From assembly GCF_019049245.1 (NCBI RefSeq), contig NZ_JAGMUK010000024.1, positions 62,001 to 126,000 of the forward strand: a stretch of DNA of 64,000 nucleotides, written 5' to 3'. Shown piece after piece: positions 25,482 through 34,909 of this stretch. Position 1 is the stretch's first letter. Each line of letters begins with the position of its first letter. Position numbers and translations under genes: made by a program. The notes beneath the pieces were generated by a model, which made no database searches, was not told the DNA's origin, and saw only the letters and a program-made list of their open reading frames with translations. Origin of the DNA: Streptomyces sp. AC555_RSS877 (GTDB lineage: Bacteria; Actinomycetota; Actinomycetes; Streptomycetales; Streptomycetaceae).

Positions 25482-26369
25482 GTGCGGGAAGTGGTGATCA
25501 TCGAGGCGCCGTCCGTGTTGGGGCTGCGGCCCACCGGGGTCGAGGATCTGCCGGAGGCGCTGCTCGGTGCGGGGCTCGCCGAAGGGCTCGGGGCAGTGCG
25601 GGCGGGGCGGGTCGAGGCGCCGTCCTACGATCCGCGCCGGGATCCGGAGACCGGGGTCCTCAATCCGGTCGGCATCGCGACGTACTCGCTCGCGCTGGCG
25701 GACGTGGTGGGCGGGGTGTTGGACAGCGGGCGGTTCCCGCTGGTCCTGGGCGGTGACTGCAGCATCCTGCTCGGCAATCTGCTGGCACTGCGCCGCCGGG
25801 GGCGTCACGGGCTGCTCTTCCTCGACGGCCACACCGACTTCTACCAGCCGTCGGCGGAACCGGCCGGCGAGGTGGCCTCCATGGAACTCGCCCTGGCCAC
25901 CGGTCGCGGGCCCGCTGCCCTGGCCGACCTGGAGGGCCGGGGGCCGCTGCTGCGGGACGCGGACGTGGTCGCCTTCGGATTCCGGGACACGGAGGAGTCG
26001 ACGCGGGCCGGCATGCGGCCGCTGCCTGCCGAGTTGCACACCATGGATCTGGGCACGGTGCGTGCGCTCGGCGCCGGGGAGGCGGCGGGCCGGGCCGTCG
26101 ATCTGCTCACCGGTGCGCCGGACGTCGAGGGGTACTGGGTCCACCTCGACGCCGACGTACTGGACGACCAGGTCATGCCGGCCGTCGACTACCGGCTGCC
26201 GGGCGGACTGACCTGGCCGGAGCTGGAGACCGTGTTGCGCGTGGCGCTGTCCGGCCCGGTGGTCCTCGGCTTCGACGTGACGATCTTCAACCCCCGGCTG
26301 GATCCGGACGGGGGCATCGCGACGCGGTTTACGCAGGCCCTGGTGCGGGCGTTCCGGGGTGACCGGTGA
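25482..26369 (+). CDS. Arginase/agmatinase-family ureohydrolase
   Basis: This 295-residue protein has the arginase fold. Metal-binding segments are LGGDCSILLG, FLDGHTDFYQ and VHLDADVLDD, corresponding to the GGDHS, DAHxD and DxDxxD motifs. The first His is replaced by Cys, and GFDVTIFNPRLDPDGG follows. Related actinobacterial proteins share GGDCS, so the site is probably still metal-binding, but the substrate (arginine, agmatine or another guanidino/amidino compound) is not evident. The GTG at 25482 has GAGGGAG 6 nt upstream; the longer open frame is without conserved content. Confidence 0.85.
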   Translation: MREVVIIEAPSVLGLRPTGVEDLPEALLGAGLAEGLGAVRAGRVEAPSYDPRRDPETGVLNPVGIATYSLALADVVGGVLDSGRFPLVLGGDCSILLGNLLALRRRGRHGLLFLDGHTDFYQPSAEPAGEVASMELALATGRGPAALADLEGRGPLLRDADVVAFGFRDTEESTRAGMRPLPAELHTMDLGTVRALGAGEAAGRAVDLLTGAPDVEGYWVHLDADVLDDQVMPAVDYRLPGGLTWPELETVLRVALSGPVVLGFDVTIFNPRLDPDGGIATRFTQALVRAFRGDR

Positions 26370-26426
26370 GCACGGAGGGACGGGGCGGCGCCGGGGACGC
26401 CAGCTGCGCCGGGGACGCCGACGATG

Positions 26427-26590
26427 AACGGGCACCACCTGGGCGCCGATCGTCCACAGGGCGAAGTCGAACAGGGTCCACTCGTAGCGGGTGGGGGACA
26501 TGATCGCGACCCGGTCGCCGAAGCGGATGCCCTGGGCGAGCAGGCCCTTGGCGAACGTGGTCTCGCCGAGCCACTGCACGATGGGCGATC
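26427..26590 (-). pseudogene. Long-chain acyl-CoA synthetase fragment
   Basis: About 50 codons correspond to an N-proximal piece of a FadD15-type AMP-forming ligase: AKGLLAQGIRFGDRVAIMSP followed by TRYEWTLFDFALWTIGAQVV. Neither the true N-terminus nor the AMP-binding signature and C-terminal domain are present. The surrounding gap (26370-26766) holds nothing else recognisable. This is a decayed or deleted gene piece. Confidence 0.7.
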
Positions 26591-26766
26591 CGACGACGGA
26601 CCCGGTCGCGACGTCGGCGTGGTCCACGGTGGAGACGTCCTCACGGCCGGCCACTGCGGACCGGACCGGCCGCCCGGCCAGTGCGGGTGCGCCGGGGGGC
26701 GGGTGACACCGGGCGGCGCCAGGTGCACCGGCGGTAGGTGACATCAGGGGCACTGGTTGGCGCCGA

Positions 26767-27246
26767 TCAGTCCCCGTGGTCGTACACCGTCACGCCGATC
26801 CCTCGCCTCACCAGCCGCGCGGTGATCAGCGGCTCCACGCGGGGCCACTTGCCGCCGGCCAGGCCGCAGCCTATGCGGGGCATGTGGACGGAGGCGCCGA
26901 TCTCCTCGGCCTTGTCGGCCAGCCGGCCCAGCGCCGTGTCGATCGCCTCGTAGCGGACGGGGACGCCCTTGCTGCCGGTGCGGATGCCGCGCTGCCCCAC
27001 CATGTTGGCCACCCACACATACCGCTCGACCTGGACGAACTGGACCGCGCCCAGAGCGAAGTCGTTCGCCGCCCGGTCGCGGTGCCAGGCGCGGTACGCC
27101 GCCTCCGGCTCGGGCCAGCGCCGTGAGAGCGCCAGGACGAAGCCCTTCCCCCATCCCCCGATGTCGTTGCAGACATGCGCGATCAGCTTGACGCCCTTCA
27201 CCGACGGCACGGTGGCGTCACCCCGGACATACCTGATCTCCGACAT
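26767..27246 (-). CDS. Macro-domain protein (TARG1/Poa1-like ADP-ribose hydrolase)
   Basis: This 159-residue single macro domain opens with IRYVRGDATVP and has the ligand-loop segments AHVCNDIGGWGKGF and MPRIGCGLAGGKW. The pattern is that of the TARG1/ALC1-like branch, whose members remove ADP-ribose from glutamate, DNA or RNA ends, or hydrolyse ADP-ribose phosphate. The ATG at 27246 follows TACGGT by 6 nt (leaderless). No ADP-ribosyltransferase or toxin gene is adjacent, so the substrate is open. Confidence 0.88.
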   Translation of the reverse strand: MSEIRYVRGDATVPSVKGVKLIAHVCNDIGGWGKGFVLALSRRWPEPEAAYRAWHRDRAANDFALGAVQFVQVERYVWVANMVGQRGIRTGSKGVPVRYEAIDTALGRLADKAEEIGASVHMPRIGCGLAGGKWPRVEPLITARLVRRGIGVTVYDHGD

Positions 27247-27288
27247 GACGCCACCGTAGGCGACCCCACTGACAATCGACCTGACCTG

Positions 27289-27570
27289 CTACTTCGTGAG
27301 CTGCGACAGCTCGCTGTCCGCCGTCTGCGACACCCGGCGCCGGATGCCGAACCAGCCGCCGATCAGGAGGACGGCGATGACGGGGATGAGGAACAGCGTC
27401 CTGCGGCCCACCTCGGGGTCGTTCCACATCATGGCGAGGCAGGCGAGGAGGAAGACGACCGTGGTGACCTCCGTGACCGGACTGCCGGGGAGGCGGAAGG
27501 GAGGGCGGGCCAGCAGGCCGGCGCGGGCGCGGCGGACGAAGACCAGGTGGCAGGCCATGATCGCTCCACA
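27289..27570 (-). pseudogene. Amino-acid permease C-terminal fragment
   Basis: About 90 codons match the last two transmembrane segments of an APC-family amino-acid permease (CycA/GABA permease type): ACHLVFVRRARAGLLARPPF, RLPGSPVTEVTTVVFLLACL, then FLIPVIAVLLIGGWFGIRRR. The first ten membrane segments are missing. Upstream, the MerR gene on the opposite strand takes their place. Another truncated gene in this region. Confidence 0.75.
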
Positions 27571-27609
27571 CGCGGCGGCACGCGTCACAGGGGCCCCGTC
27601 CACGAGGTT

Positions 27610-27626
27610 TCTCACCATTGGTGAGA
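27610..27626. promoter_or_regulatory. Inverted repeat upstream of MerR gene
   Basis: TCTCACC and GGTGAGA flank a 3-bp spacer, a perfect 7-3-7 dyad 17 bp before the merR-like start codon. It is followed by GATACT (27631-27636), a likely -10 element 7 nt from the ATG. The most likely use is autoregulation by the MerR protein. Confidence 0.6.
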
Positions 27627-27643
27627 CAGCGATACTGCTGCAC

Positions 27644-28348
27644 ATGACGACCGACACCACGGATGCCGGGGAGCCGGCCCTCACCATCGACGAGCTGGCG
27701 GCGCGAGCGGGTGTCACGGTCCGCACGGTCCGCTTCTACGGCACGAAGGGACTGCTGCCCCCGCCGGTGATCGGTCCACGACGGGTCGGGCACTACGGCC
27801 GGGAGCACATCGCTCGGCTCGCGCTGATCGAGGAGTTGCAGCAGCAGGGGATGACGCTGGCGGCCATCGAGCGCTACCTGCGGCAGCTGCCGCCGGACCT
27901 GAGCGCGCACGACCTCGCGATCCACCGGGCGGTGGTGGCCTCCTGGGCGCCGGACACCGTGGAGACCGTGTCCCGGGCGGACCTTCAGCGGCGGGCGGGG
28001 CGGGAGCTGGCCGACGGGGACGTGGCGCGGCTCGCCGCGATGGGCGTGGTCCGGGCGGACGACGGCGGCTCGTACCGCGTCGACCTGGGCCTGCTCCGGC
28101 TCGGCGTCCAGTTGCTCGACGTACCCCTGTCGCAGGAGGCGATCCTCGCGTCGCGGAAGGTCCTCGTCGAGCACTCGCGGGCGGCGGCACACGAGTTGGC
28201 GGAGCTGTTCCGCGGGGAGGTGGCGGAGCGGGACGCGCGGGATGTGAAGTCGCTGTCCGCGCATATGCACCCGCTGGTGGTGCAGGCGCTGTTGACCACG
28301 TTCCAGCGGTCGCTGAAGGAAGAGCTGAGCGAGTGGCCCACGCGGTGA
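27644..28348 (+). CDS. MerR-family transcriptional regulator
   Basis: This 234-residue regulator has a canonical N-terminal winged helix (LTIDELAARAGVTVRTVRFY, residues 13-32; GLLPPPVIGPRRVGHYGREH) and a coiled-coil helix (LALIEELQQQGMTLAAIERY), then an effector domain of about 140 residues with no Cys cluster, so it is not a metal sensor. It lies head-on to the beta-oxidation operon. By position and by analogy with other actinobacterial MerR-like fatty-acid regulators, it may control those genes through an acyl-CoA ligand. Confidence 0.88.
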   Translation: MTTDTTDAGEPALTIDELAARAGVTVRTVRFYGTKGLLPPPVIGPRRVGHYGREHIARLALIEELQQQGMTLAAIERYLRQLPPDLSAHDLAIHRAVVASWAPDTVETVSRADLQRRAGRELADGDVARLAAMGVVRADDGGSYRVDLGLLRLGVQLLDVPLSQEAILASRKVLVEHSRAAAHELAELFRGEVAERDARDVKSLSAHMHPLVVQALLTTFQRSLKEELSEWPTR

Positions 28349-28367
28349 TCGGCCGCCCGAGGGCGGG

Positions 28368-28553
28368 TTTCGCCCCCGCCGCCCCTTCCCTTTCCCGTCC
28401 TTCTGGGGCTCCGCCCCAGACCCATCTCCTCAAACGCCGGAGGGGCTGAATTTCAGCCCGTCCGGCGTTTGAGGACGAGGCCGTTCAGGCCGAAGGGGGG
28501 TCTGGGGGCGGCAGCCCCCAGGGACGGGAAGGGAAGGGGCGGCGGGGGCGGAA
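28368..28553. repeat. Large composite inverted repeat (REP-like) between convergent genes
   Basis: A roughly 186-bp nested palindrome separates the MerR gene from fadB. At its centre are perfect 15-bp arms TCCTCAAACGCCGGA (28427-28441) and TCCGGCGTTTGAGGA (28461-28475) enclosing GGGCTGAA/TTCAGCCC. Each flank adds a hairpin (28403-28419; 28502-28521), and the outer arms (purine-rich GGGAAGGGAAGGGGCGG versus its complement) extend the symmetry. The CAAACGCCGGA...TCCGGCGTTTG core recurs widely between Streptomyces genes. It probably terminates transcription from both sides. Confidence 0.85.
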
Positions 28554-28571
28554 TCCCCCGGAGCCCAGGGG

Positions 28572-30746
28572 TCACGCGTCCCGGAACCGTTCACCCTTCT
28601 CCGCCTTCTCCACCAGCAGCGCGGGCGGCGCGAAGCGCTCCCCGTACCGCTCGGCCAGCTCACGCGCGCGTGCCACGAAGCCCGGCAGCCCGCCCTCGTA
28701 GCCGTTGATGTACTGGAGGACACCCCCGGTCCACCCCGGGAAGCCGATGCCGAAGATCGAGCCGATGTTGGCGTCGGCGACGGACGTCAGGACGCCCTCC
28801 TCCACGAGCTTGACGGTGTCGAGTGCCTCCGAGAAGAGCATGCGCTCCTGCATGTCCCTGAAGGGGATCTGCGCGCCGTCGCGTGTGAAGTGCTCCCGCA
28901 GTCCGGGCCACAGCCCGGCCCGCTTGCCGTCCTCGGCGTACTCGTAGAAGCCCGCTCCCCCGCTGCGGCCGGTGCGGCCGAACTCGTCGACCATGCGGTC
29001 GATGACGGCCTCGGCGGGGTGTCCGGGCCAGGTGCCGCCGGCCTCCTCGACGGCCCGCTTCGACTCGTTGCGGATCTTGCGGGGCAGCGTGAACGTCAGC
29101 TCGTCCATCAGCGACAGGACCTTCGCCGGGTAACCCGCCTGGGCCGCGGCCTGTTCGACCGACGCGGGCTCGATGCCCTCGCCGACCATGGCCACGCCCT
29201 CGTTGAGGAAGTGCCCGATGACGCGCGAGGTGAAGAACCCGCGCGAGTCGTTGACGACGATCGGGGTCTTCTTGATCTGCCGGACCAGGTCGAAGGCGCG
29301 GGCGAGGGCTTCGTCGCCGGTGCGCTCCCCCTTGATGATCTCGACGAGCGGCATTTTGTCGACGGGTGAGAAGAAGTGCAGCCCGATGAAGTCGGCCTGG
29401 CGCTCGACGCCTTCGGCGAGGGCGGTGATGGGGAGGGTGGAGGTGTTGGAGCACAGCAGTGCGTCCGGCTCGACGAGGTGCTGGATCTCCTGGAACACCT
29501 TGTGCTTGAGCGAGGTGTCCTCGAAGACGGCCTCGATGACGGCGTCGCAGCCCGCCAGGTCGTTGGGGTCGGCGGTCGGCGTGATGCGGGCGAGCAGCGC
29601 GCTCGCCTTGTCCTGGGTGGTACGGCCCCGGGAGACGGCCTTGGCGCACAGCTTCTCGGAGTAGCCCTTGCCCTTGAGGGCCGCTTCGGGAGAGACGTCC
29701 TTGAGGACTACGTCGATGCCCGCGCGGGCGCACGAGTAGGCGATGCCCGCACCCATCATCCCGGCGCCGAGGACGGCGACCTTGCGCACGGGGCGCGGTT
29801 CGACGCCCTTGGGGCGCATCGCGCCGGAGTTGACGGCCTGGAGGTCGAAGAAGAACGCCTGGATCATGTTCTTCGAGGTCTGCCCGGCGGCCAGTTCCAC
29901 GAAGTAGCGGGCCTCGATGACCTGCGCGTTCTCGAAGTCGACCTGGGAGCCCTCGACGGCGGCCGCGAGGATGTTGCGCGGGGCCGGGTAGGGCGCGCCG
30001 GCCGTCTGCTTGCGGAGGGTGGCGGGGAAGGCGGGGAGGTTCGCCGCGAACTTGGGGTGGGCGGGCGTACCCCCGGGGATCCGGTAGCCCGGCCTGTCCC
30101 AGGGCTGCTGCGAGGCGGGGTTGGCCTCGATGAAGGCCCGGGCCTTGGCGAGGAGTTCCTCCTGGGTGGCGGCCACGTCGTCGACGAGACCGTTCTCCAG
30201 GGCGCGCTGCGGGCTGTACTGGGTGCCCTGGAGGAGGACCTTGAGCAGCGCGTCGGCGATGCCGAGCAGGCGTACGGTGCGGACGACGCCGCCGCCTCCC
30301 GGGAGCAGGCCGAGGGTGACCTCGGGGCAGCCGATCTTCGAACCGGGGGCGTCGAGGGCGATGCGGTGGTGGCAGGCCAGGGCGATCTCGTAGCCGCCGC
30401 CGAGGGCCGCGCCGTTCATGGCGGCGACGACCGGCTTGCCGAGGGTTTCGATGCGGCGCAGGTCGCGCTTGATGGCCATGCCGCCGTCGAAGAGTTCCTG
30501 CGCGGTCTCGGGGGTCACGCGGATGAGGTCGCGCAGGTCGCCGCCGGCGAAGAAGGTCTTCTTGGCGGAGGTGATGATGATGCCGCGGATGGTGTCCTTC
30601 TCGGCCTCCAGGCGGTCGGTGGTCACCGCGAGGGAGTCGCGGAACGCCTGGTTCATGGTGTTCGCGGACTGGTCCGGATCGTCGAGGACGAGGGTGATGA
30701 CGCCGGCGCGGTCCTGTTCCCAGCGGATGGTGGTGCTCTGTGTCAT
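28572..30746 (-). CDS. fadB: Fatty-acid oxidation multifunctional enzyme (enoyl-CoA hydratase / 3-hydroxyacyl-CoA dehydrogenase)
   Basis: This 724-residue fused enzyme has an N-terminal crotonase domain (TFFAGGDLRDL; AAMNGAALGGGYEIALACHH) that hydrates enoyl-CoA. The 3-hydroxyacyl-CoA dehydrogenase then has the NAD motif VAVLGAGMMGAGIAYSCARA and the catalytic His in GLHFFSPVDKMPLVEI. The length fits the alpha subunit of a trifunctional-type complex, with the thiolase encoded immediately upstream. An RBS-like GGAGA precedes the ATG at 30746. It carries out the second and third steps of beta-oxidation. Confidence 0.93.
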   Translation of the reverse strand: MTQSTTIRWEQDRAGVITLVLDDPDQSANTMNQAFRDSLAVTTDRLEAEKDTIRGIIITSAKKTFFAGGDLRDLIRVTPETAQELFDGGMAIKRDLRRIETLGKPVVAAMNGAALGGGYEIALACHHRIALDAPGSKIGCPEVTLGLLPGGGGVVRTVRLLGIADALLKVLLQGTQYSPQRALENGLVDDVAATQEELLAKARAFIEANPASQQPWDRPGYRIPGGTPAHPKFAANLPAFPATLRKQTAGAPYPAPRNILAAAVEGSQVDFENAQVIEARYFVELAAGQTSKNMIQAFFFDLQAVNSGAMRPKGVEPRPVRKVAVLGAGMMGAGIAYSCARAGIDVVLKDVSPEAALKGKGYSEKLCAKAVSRGRTTQDKASALLARITPTADPNDLAGCDAVIEAVFEDTSLKHKVFQEIQHLVEPDALLCSNTSTLPITALAEGVERQADFIGLHFFSPVDKMPLVEIIKGERTGDEALARAFDLVRQIKKTPIVVNDSRGFFTSRVIGHFLNEGVAMVGEGIEPASVEQAAAQAGYPAKVLSLMDELTFTLPRKIRNESKRAVEEAGGTWPGHPAEAVIDRMVDEFGRTGRSGGAGFYEYAEDGKRAGLWPGLREHFTRDGAQIPFRDMQERMLFSEALDTVKLVEEGVLTSVADANIGSIFGIGFPGWTGGVLQYINGYEGGLPGFVARARELAERYGERFAPPALLVEKAEKGERFRDA

Positions 30747-30816
30747 GACAGGGTCTCCGTAGAGGTCTTTTGGATCCGGATCAGAGGTCTCCTGGGTCCG
30801 GATTTCCGCCGGGGAT

Positions 30817-32031
30817 TCAGATGCGTTCGACGATCGTGGCGATGCCCATGCCGCCGCCGACGCACAGTGTGGCGAGGCCGTACCGCTTGTCCTGGCGCTC
30901 CAGTTCGTCGACGAGCGAGCCGAGGATCATGGCGCCGGTGGCGCCGAGCGGGTGGCCCAGCGCGATGGCGCCGCCGTTGACGTTGACCTTGTCGAGGGAC
31001 AGGCCCATGTCCTTCACGAAACGCAGGACGACGGCCGCGAAGGCCTCGTTGATCTCGACCAGGTCGATGTCGTCGATGGTCAGCCCCGCCCGGGCGAGGG
31101 CCTTGCGGGTGGCGGGCGCGGGACCGGTGAGCATGATGGTGGGCTCGGAACCGGAGACGGCGGCGGAGACGATCCGCGCGCGCGGGGTGAGCCCGTAACG
31201 CTCGCCGATCTCCTTCGAGCCGATGGCGACCAGCGAGGCGCCGTCCACGATGCCGGAGGAGTTGCCCGCGTGGTGGACGTGGTCGATCTTCTCCACCCAG
31301 TGGTACTTCTGCAGGGCCACGGCGTCGAAGCCGCCGAGGTCGCCGATGTCGGCGAAGGACGGCTTCAGCCTGCCGAGGGAGTCCGCGGTCGTGCCGGGGC
31401 GCGGGTGCTCGTCGTGGTCGAGGACGACCAGACCGCTGCGGTCCCTGACCGGGACGACGGACCGGTCGAAGCGGCCTTCCTTCCAGGCGGTCGCAGCGCG
31501 CTCCTGCGAGAGCGCCGCGTACTCGTCGACGTCCCGGCGGGAGAAGCCCTCGATGGTGGCGATGAGGTCGGCGCCGATGCCCTGCGGTACGAAGTTGACG
31601 GCGATGTTCGTCATCGGGTCGTTGAACCAGGCGCCGCCGTCGGAGGCCATCGGCACCCGGGACATCGACTCGACGCCGCCCGCGAGGACCAGATCCTCCC
31701 AGCCGGAACGGACTTTGGCGGCGGCCATGTTGACGGCCTCCAGGCCCGAGGCACAGAAGCGGTTCTCCTGGACGCCCGCCACGGTGTCCGGCAGTCCGGC
31801 GGCGATGGCGGCGATCCGGGCGATGTCGGAGCCCTGGTCGCCGACCGGGCCGACGACGCCGAGCACGATGTCGTCGACCGCCGCCGGGTCGAGGTTCGGG
31901 AAGCGGTCGCGGATCTCGTGGATGAGTCCGACGACCAGGTCGATGGGCTTCGTGCCGTGCAGGGCGCCGTTCGCCTTGCCGCGGCCGCGCGGGGTGCGGA
32001 TCGCGTCGTACACGTACGCTTCGGTGCTCAC
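30817..32031 (-). CDS. fadA: Acetyl-CoA C-acyltransferase (thiolase)
   Basis: This 404-residue thiolase has the acyl-Cys in [12 protein letters not shown], the catalytic His in [18 protein letters not shown] and the base Cys in [11 protein letters not shown]. The GTG at 32031 begins the conserved N-terminus [17 protein letters not shown]; the longer open frame covers the dehydrogenase gene. It lies 20 nt downstream of the acyl-CoA dehydrogenase gene and 70 nt before fadB, in one operon. It cleaves 3-ketoacyl-CoA to acetyl-CoA. Confidence 0.93.
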   Translation of the reverse strand: MSTEAYVYDAIRTPRGRGKANGALHGTKPIDLVVGLIHEIRDRFPNLDPAAVDDIVLGVVGPVGDQGSDIARIAAIAAGLPDTVAGVQENRFCASGLEAVNMAAAKVRSGWEDLVLAGGVESMSRVPMASDGGAWFNDPMTNIAVNFVPQGIGADLIATIEGFSRRDVDEYAALSQERAATAWKEGRFDRSVVPVRDRSGLVVLDHDEHPRPGTTADSLGRLKPSFADIGDLGGFDAVALQKYHWVEKIDHVHHAGNSSGIVDGASLVAIGSKEIGERYGLTPRARIVSAAVSGSEPTIMLTGPAPATRKALARAGLTIDDIDLVEINEAFAAVVLRFVKDMGLSLDKVNVNGGAIALGHPLGATGAMILGSLVDELERQDKRYGLATLCVGGGMGIATIVERI

Positions 32032-32051
32032 ATCAAGCCTTTCGGGAAGGG

Positions 32052-33194
32052 TCAGCCCAGCAGGGAACGACCGATGATCTCCTTCATGATCTCGGTGGTC
32101 CCGCCGTAGATGGTCTGGATGCGGCCGTCGGTGAAGGCCCGGGCCACGGGGTGGTCGGTCATGTAGCCGTAGCCGCCGTGCAGTTGGAGGCAGCGGTCGG
32201 CGACCCGCTTCTGCAGTTCGGTCGCCCACCACTTGGCCATGGAGGCGTGCACGGCGTCGAGTCCGCCGCGGGAGTGGTCCTCGATGCAGCGGTCGAGGAA
32301 GGCTCGGGTGACGGCGCACTCGGTTGCCATGTCGGCTATCTCGAAGCGGATGTGCTGCTTGCTCGACAGGGGCCGGCCGAAGGCCTCGCGCTCCTTGACG
32401 TAGTGCGTGGTGATCTCCAGGAGGTGTTCGGCGGCGGCGATCGCGGCGACGGCGATGCTCAGGCGCTCCTGGGCGAGGTTCGTCATCAGGTGGACGAAGG
32501 CGCCGTCGAGCTCGCCGAGAAGGTTCTCCCTGGGCACGCGCACGTCGTGGAAGAACAACTCGGCCGTGTCCTGGGCCTTCTGGCCGATCTTGTCGAGGTT
32601 GCGGCCGCGTTCGAAGCCCTCCATGCCCCGTTCGACGACGAACAGCGACAGGCCGTGGGCTCCGCCCTCCGGAGTCGTCTTCGCCACGACGATCACCAGG
32701 TCGGCCAGGATCCCGTTGGAGATGAACGTCTTGGAGCCGTTGAGCAGCCAGTGCTCGCCGCGGTCCTCGGCGTGGGTGCGGATGCCCTGGAGGTCGGAGC
32801 CGGCGCCGGGCTCGGTCATGGCGATGGCCGTGATCAGCGTGCCGTCGCAGAACCCGGGCAGCCAGCGCCGCTTCTGCTCCTCGGTGGCCAGGCCGGTCAG
32901 GTACGGGCCGATGATGTCGTTGTGCAGGCCGAGGGCGAGCCCGGGTGCGCCCGCGCGGGTGAACTCCTCGGCGAGGACGGCGCTGAAGCGGAAGTCGGCG
33001 GTGCCGCCGCCTCCGTACTCCTCGTCCACGGCGAGCCCGAGCAGGCCCTGCTTTCCGGCCGCCCGCCACGCGTCGCGGGAGACGATGCCGTCGTTCTCCC
33101 ACTGCTCGTAGTACGGCAGCACCTCCCTGGCCAGGAAGGCGCGCACGGTCTCGCGGAACGCGTCGTGCTCGGGGGCGAAGATCTGCCGCTTCAC
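32052..33194 (-). CDS. Acyl-CoA dehydrogenase
   Basis: This 380-residue FAD-dependent enzyme has the family signatures [18 protein letters not shown] and [20 protein letters not shown], with the catalytic Glu in [17 protein letters not shown]. The GTG at 33194 overlaps the stop of the racemase gene by 4 nt. It catalyses the first oxidation step of the operon. Chain-length preference cannot be read from sequence. Confidence 0.92.
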   Translation of the reverse strand: MKRQIFAPEHDAFRETVRAFLAREVLPYYEQWENDGIVSRDAWRAAGKQGLLGLAVDEEYGGGGTADFRFSAVLAEEFTRAGAPGLALGLHNDIIGPYLTGLATEEQKRRWLPGFCDGTLITAIAMTEPGAGSDLQGIRTHAEDRGEHWLLNGSKTFISNGILADLVIVVAKTTPEGGAHGLSLFVVERGMEGFERGRNLDKIGQKAQDTAELFFHDVRVPRENLLGELDGAFVHLMTNLAQERLSIAVAAIAAAEHLLEITTHYVKEREAFGRPLSSKQHIRFEIADMATECAVTRAFLDRCIEDHSRGGLDAVHASMAKWWATELQKRVADRCLQLHGGYGYMTDHPVARAFTDGRIQTIYGGTTEIMKEIIGRSLLG

Positions 33195-34321
33195 GCGAGG
33201 CCCTTCAAAAGATCGGGTACGTCCCAGTCGCGCGCCACGTCCGCCGTGTCGCCGCCCGGCCGGGCGGGGCCGGTGCGGACCTGCGTCGGGGTGGCGGAGA
33301 AGCGGGGCGCGGGCGCGGGCTGGGTGATGCCGCCGTGGTCGGTGAAGGTGCCGCGGGCGGCGAGGTGCGGGTCGTGCGGGGCCTCGCGCAGGGACAGTAC
33401 GGGCGCCACGCAGGCGTCGGAGCCCTCGAAGACGGCCGTCCACTCGGCACGGGTGCGGGATTTGAAGCGGGCGGTGACCGCCTCGCGCAGGTCTTCCCAG
33501 CGGGTCCAGTCCTTGCGTGCTCCGGCGTGCTCCTCGATGCCGAGCAGGTGCAGGAACTCCTCGTAGAACTGCCGCTCCAGGGCGCCGACCGCCATGTACT
33601 TCCCGTCGGCGGTCTCGTAGGTCCCGTAGTAGGGGCAGCCGCCGTCGAGGAGGTTGGCGCCGCGCCGGTCCTGCCAGCCGCCGGCGGCGAGCATGCCGTG
33701 GATCATCGCGGAGAGGTGGGCCGTGCCGTCGACGATGGCCGCGTCGACGACCTGGCCGGTGCCGGTCGCGCGGGCGTGGTGCAGGGCGGCGAGGACGCCG
33801 ACGACGAGGTACAGGGAGCCGCCCGCGTAGTCACCGAGCAGGTTGGCCGGGACGGCGGGAGGCCGGGACGGTTCGCCGATCATGCCGAGGGTGCCGGTGA
33901 GCGCGATGTAGGCGATGTCGTGGCCGGCCCGCGGGGCGAGGGGGCCTTCCTGGCCCCAGCCGGTCATCCGGCCGTAGACGAGTGCGGGGTTGCGGGCGTG
34001 GCAGTCCTCGGGGCCGACGCCGAGGCGCTCGGCGACTTTCGGACGGTAGCCCTCGATCAGGACGTCGGCGCGGGCGGCGAGGTCGAGGACGCGGGCGGGT
34101 CCGTCGGGTGCCTTCAGGTCGACGATCACGGAGCGCTTGTTGCGGTTGGTGACGTCGAACTCCGGGTCGACGGCGAGCCCGGCGCCGCCGGGCCGGTCCA
34201 CGCGGACGACGTCGGCGCCCAGGTCGGCGAGGAGCATGGCGGCGAACGGGCCGGGCCCGATACCGGCCAGCTCGACCACGCGTACGCCAACGAGCGGGCC
34301 CGGCCCTGGCGTCGTTGCCAT
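33191..34321 (-). CDS. Alpha-methylacyl-CoA racemase-like CoA transferase (CaiB/BaiF family)
   Basis: This 376-residue protein has the racemase-type residues [12 protein letters not shown] (catalytic His), [10 protein letters not shown] (Asp) and [19 protein letters not shown] (Glu), which place it near AMACR rather than formyl-CoA transferase. Racemases convert (2R)-methylacyl-CoA to the (2S) form accepted by acyl-CoA dehydrogenases, which suits Streptomyces iso/anteiso fatty acids. It is the first gene of the four-gene operon. Confidence 0.87.
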   Translation of the reverse strand: MATTPGPGPLVGVRVVELAGIGPGPFAAMLLADLGADVVRVDRPGGAGLAVDPEFDVTNRNKRSVIVDLKAPDGPARVLDLAARADVLIEGYRPKVAERLGVGPEDCHARNPALVYGRMTGWGQEGPLAPRAGHDIAYIALTGTLGMIGEPSRPPAVPANLLGDYAGGSLYLVVGVLAALHHARATGTGQVVDAAIVDGTAHLSAMIHGMLAAGGWQDRRGANLLDGGCPYYGTYETADGKYMAVGALERQFYEEFLHLLGIEEHAGARKDWTRWEDLREAVTARFKSRTRAEWTAVFEGSDACVAPVLSLREAPHDPHLAARGTFTDHGGITQPAPAPRFSATPTQVRTGPARPGGDTADVARDWDVPDLLKGLA

Positions 34322-34344
34322 TCAGCCCCCAGAGGTATGACACA

Positions 34345-34361
34345 ACTGATGTAACACCAGT
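34345..34361. promoter_or_regulatory. Operator-like dyad upstream of the beta-oxidation operon
   Basis: ACTGATGTAACACCAGT is a 17-bp imperfect palindrome (arms ACTG.TGT / ACA.CAGT) 24 bp before the racemase start. It is well placed to cover the promoter and is a candidate site for the facing MerR protein or a TetR-type acyl-CoA repressor. Confidence 0.5.
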
Positions 34362-34437
34362 GATGCTAAGAACGCCGTGAAGCGGGCACAAGCCCCGGAG
34401 AGCAAGCGCTTAGTCGGATTGTGCCCCGTCGGCCGGT

Positions 34438-34818
34438 TCAGCGACCCTCCAGTTCCGCTGTCAGCCGCTTCGGCGCGATCGCGCGGTAGCTCTCCTCCAC
34501 CCAGTCGCACAGCAGCTCGGCGCCAGGGGCGCCCGTCGGCTCCAGCGGGATTCTCACCCAGCCGGACTTCCCGAGGCCGTATCCGGCGGGCTCGGCGCCG
34601 GGGCAGGTCAGCGCGTGGGCGTGGGCGGCCTCCTCGGTGAGCTTCACCGTGACGCCCAGCGGATAGCTGCCGTCGTCGACGCCGAGGAAGACGAAGACCT
34701 TCTTGTTGACCTTGGCGACGCTCTCGCTCCAGGGGAACTCCTCCGTGGCGCCCGGCAGCCCGAGGGCGAACTCACGCACTTTCGCCCACTTCTTCAGGGC
34801 GTTCTTCGGCACGGCCAC
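34438..34818 (-). CDS. MmcQ/YjbR-family protein
   Basis: This 126-residue protein is of the YjbR fold, a double-wing domain often called DNA-binding. Characteristic parts are REFALGLPGATEEFPWSESV, VFVFLGVDDGSYPLGVTVKL and GYGLGKSGWVRIPL. The GTG at 34818 has GGAGGTGG just upstream. Single-gene transcription unit divergent from the saccharopine-dehydrogenase-like gene; function unknown. Confidence 0.85.
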   Translation of the reverse strand: MAVPKNALKKWAKVREFALGLPGATEEFPWSESVAKVNKKVFVFLGVDDGSYPLGVTVKLTEEAAHAHALTCPGAEPAGYGLGKSGWVRIPLEPTGAPGAELLCDWVEESYRAIAPKRLTAELEGR

Positions 34819-34909
34819 CTGCCACCTCCGGCCTCGTCGTCAAACTGAGCACTCCTCACGCTAGCCTCGGCCACCGACAACGGCGCGTGCGGCAAGACCG
34901 AGGGGTGTC

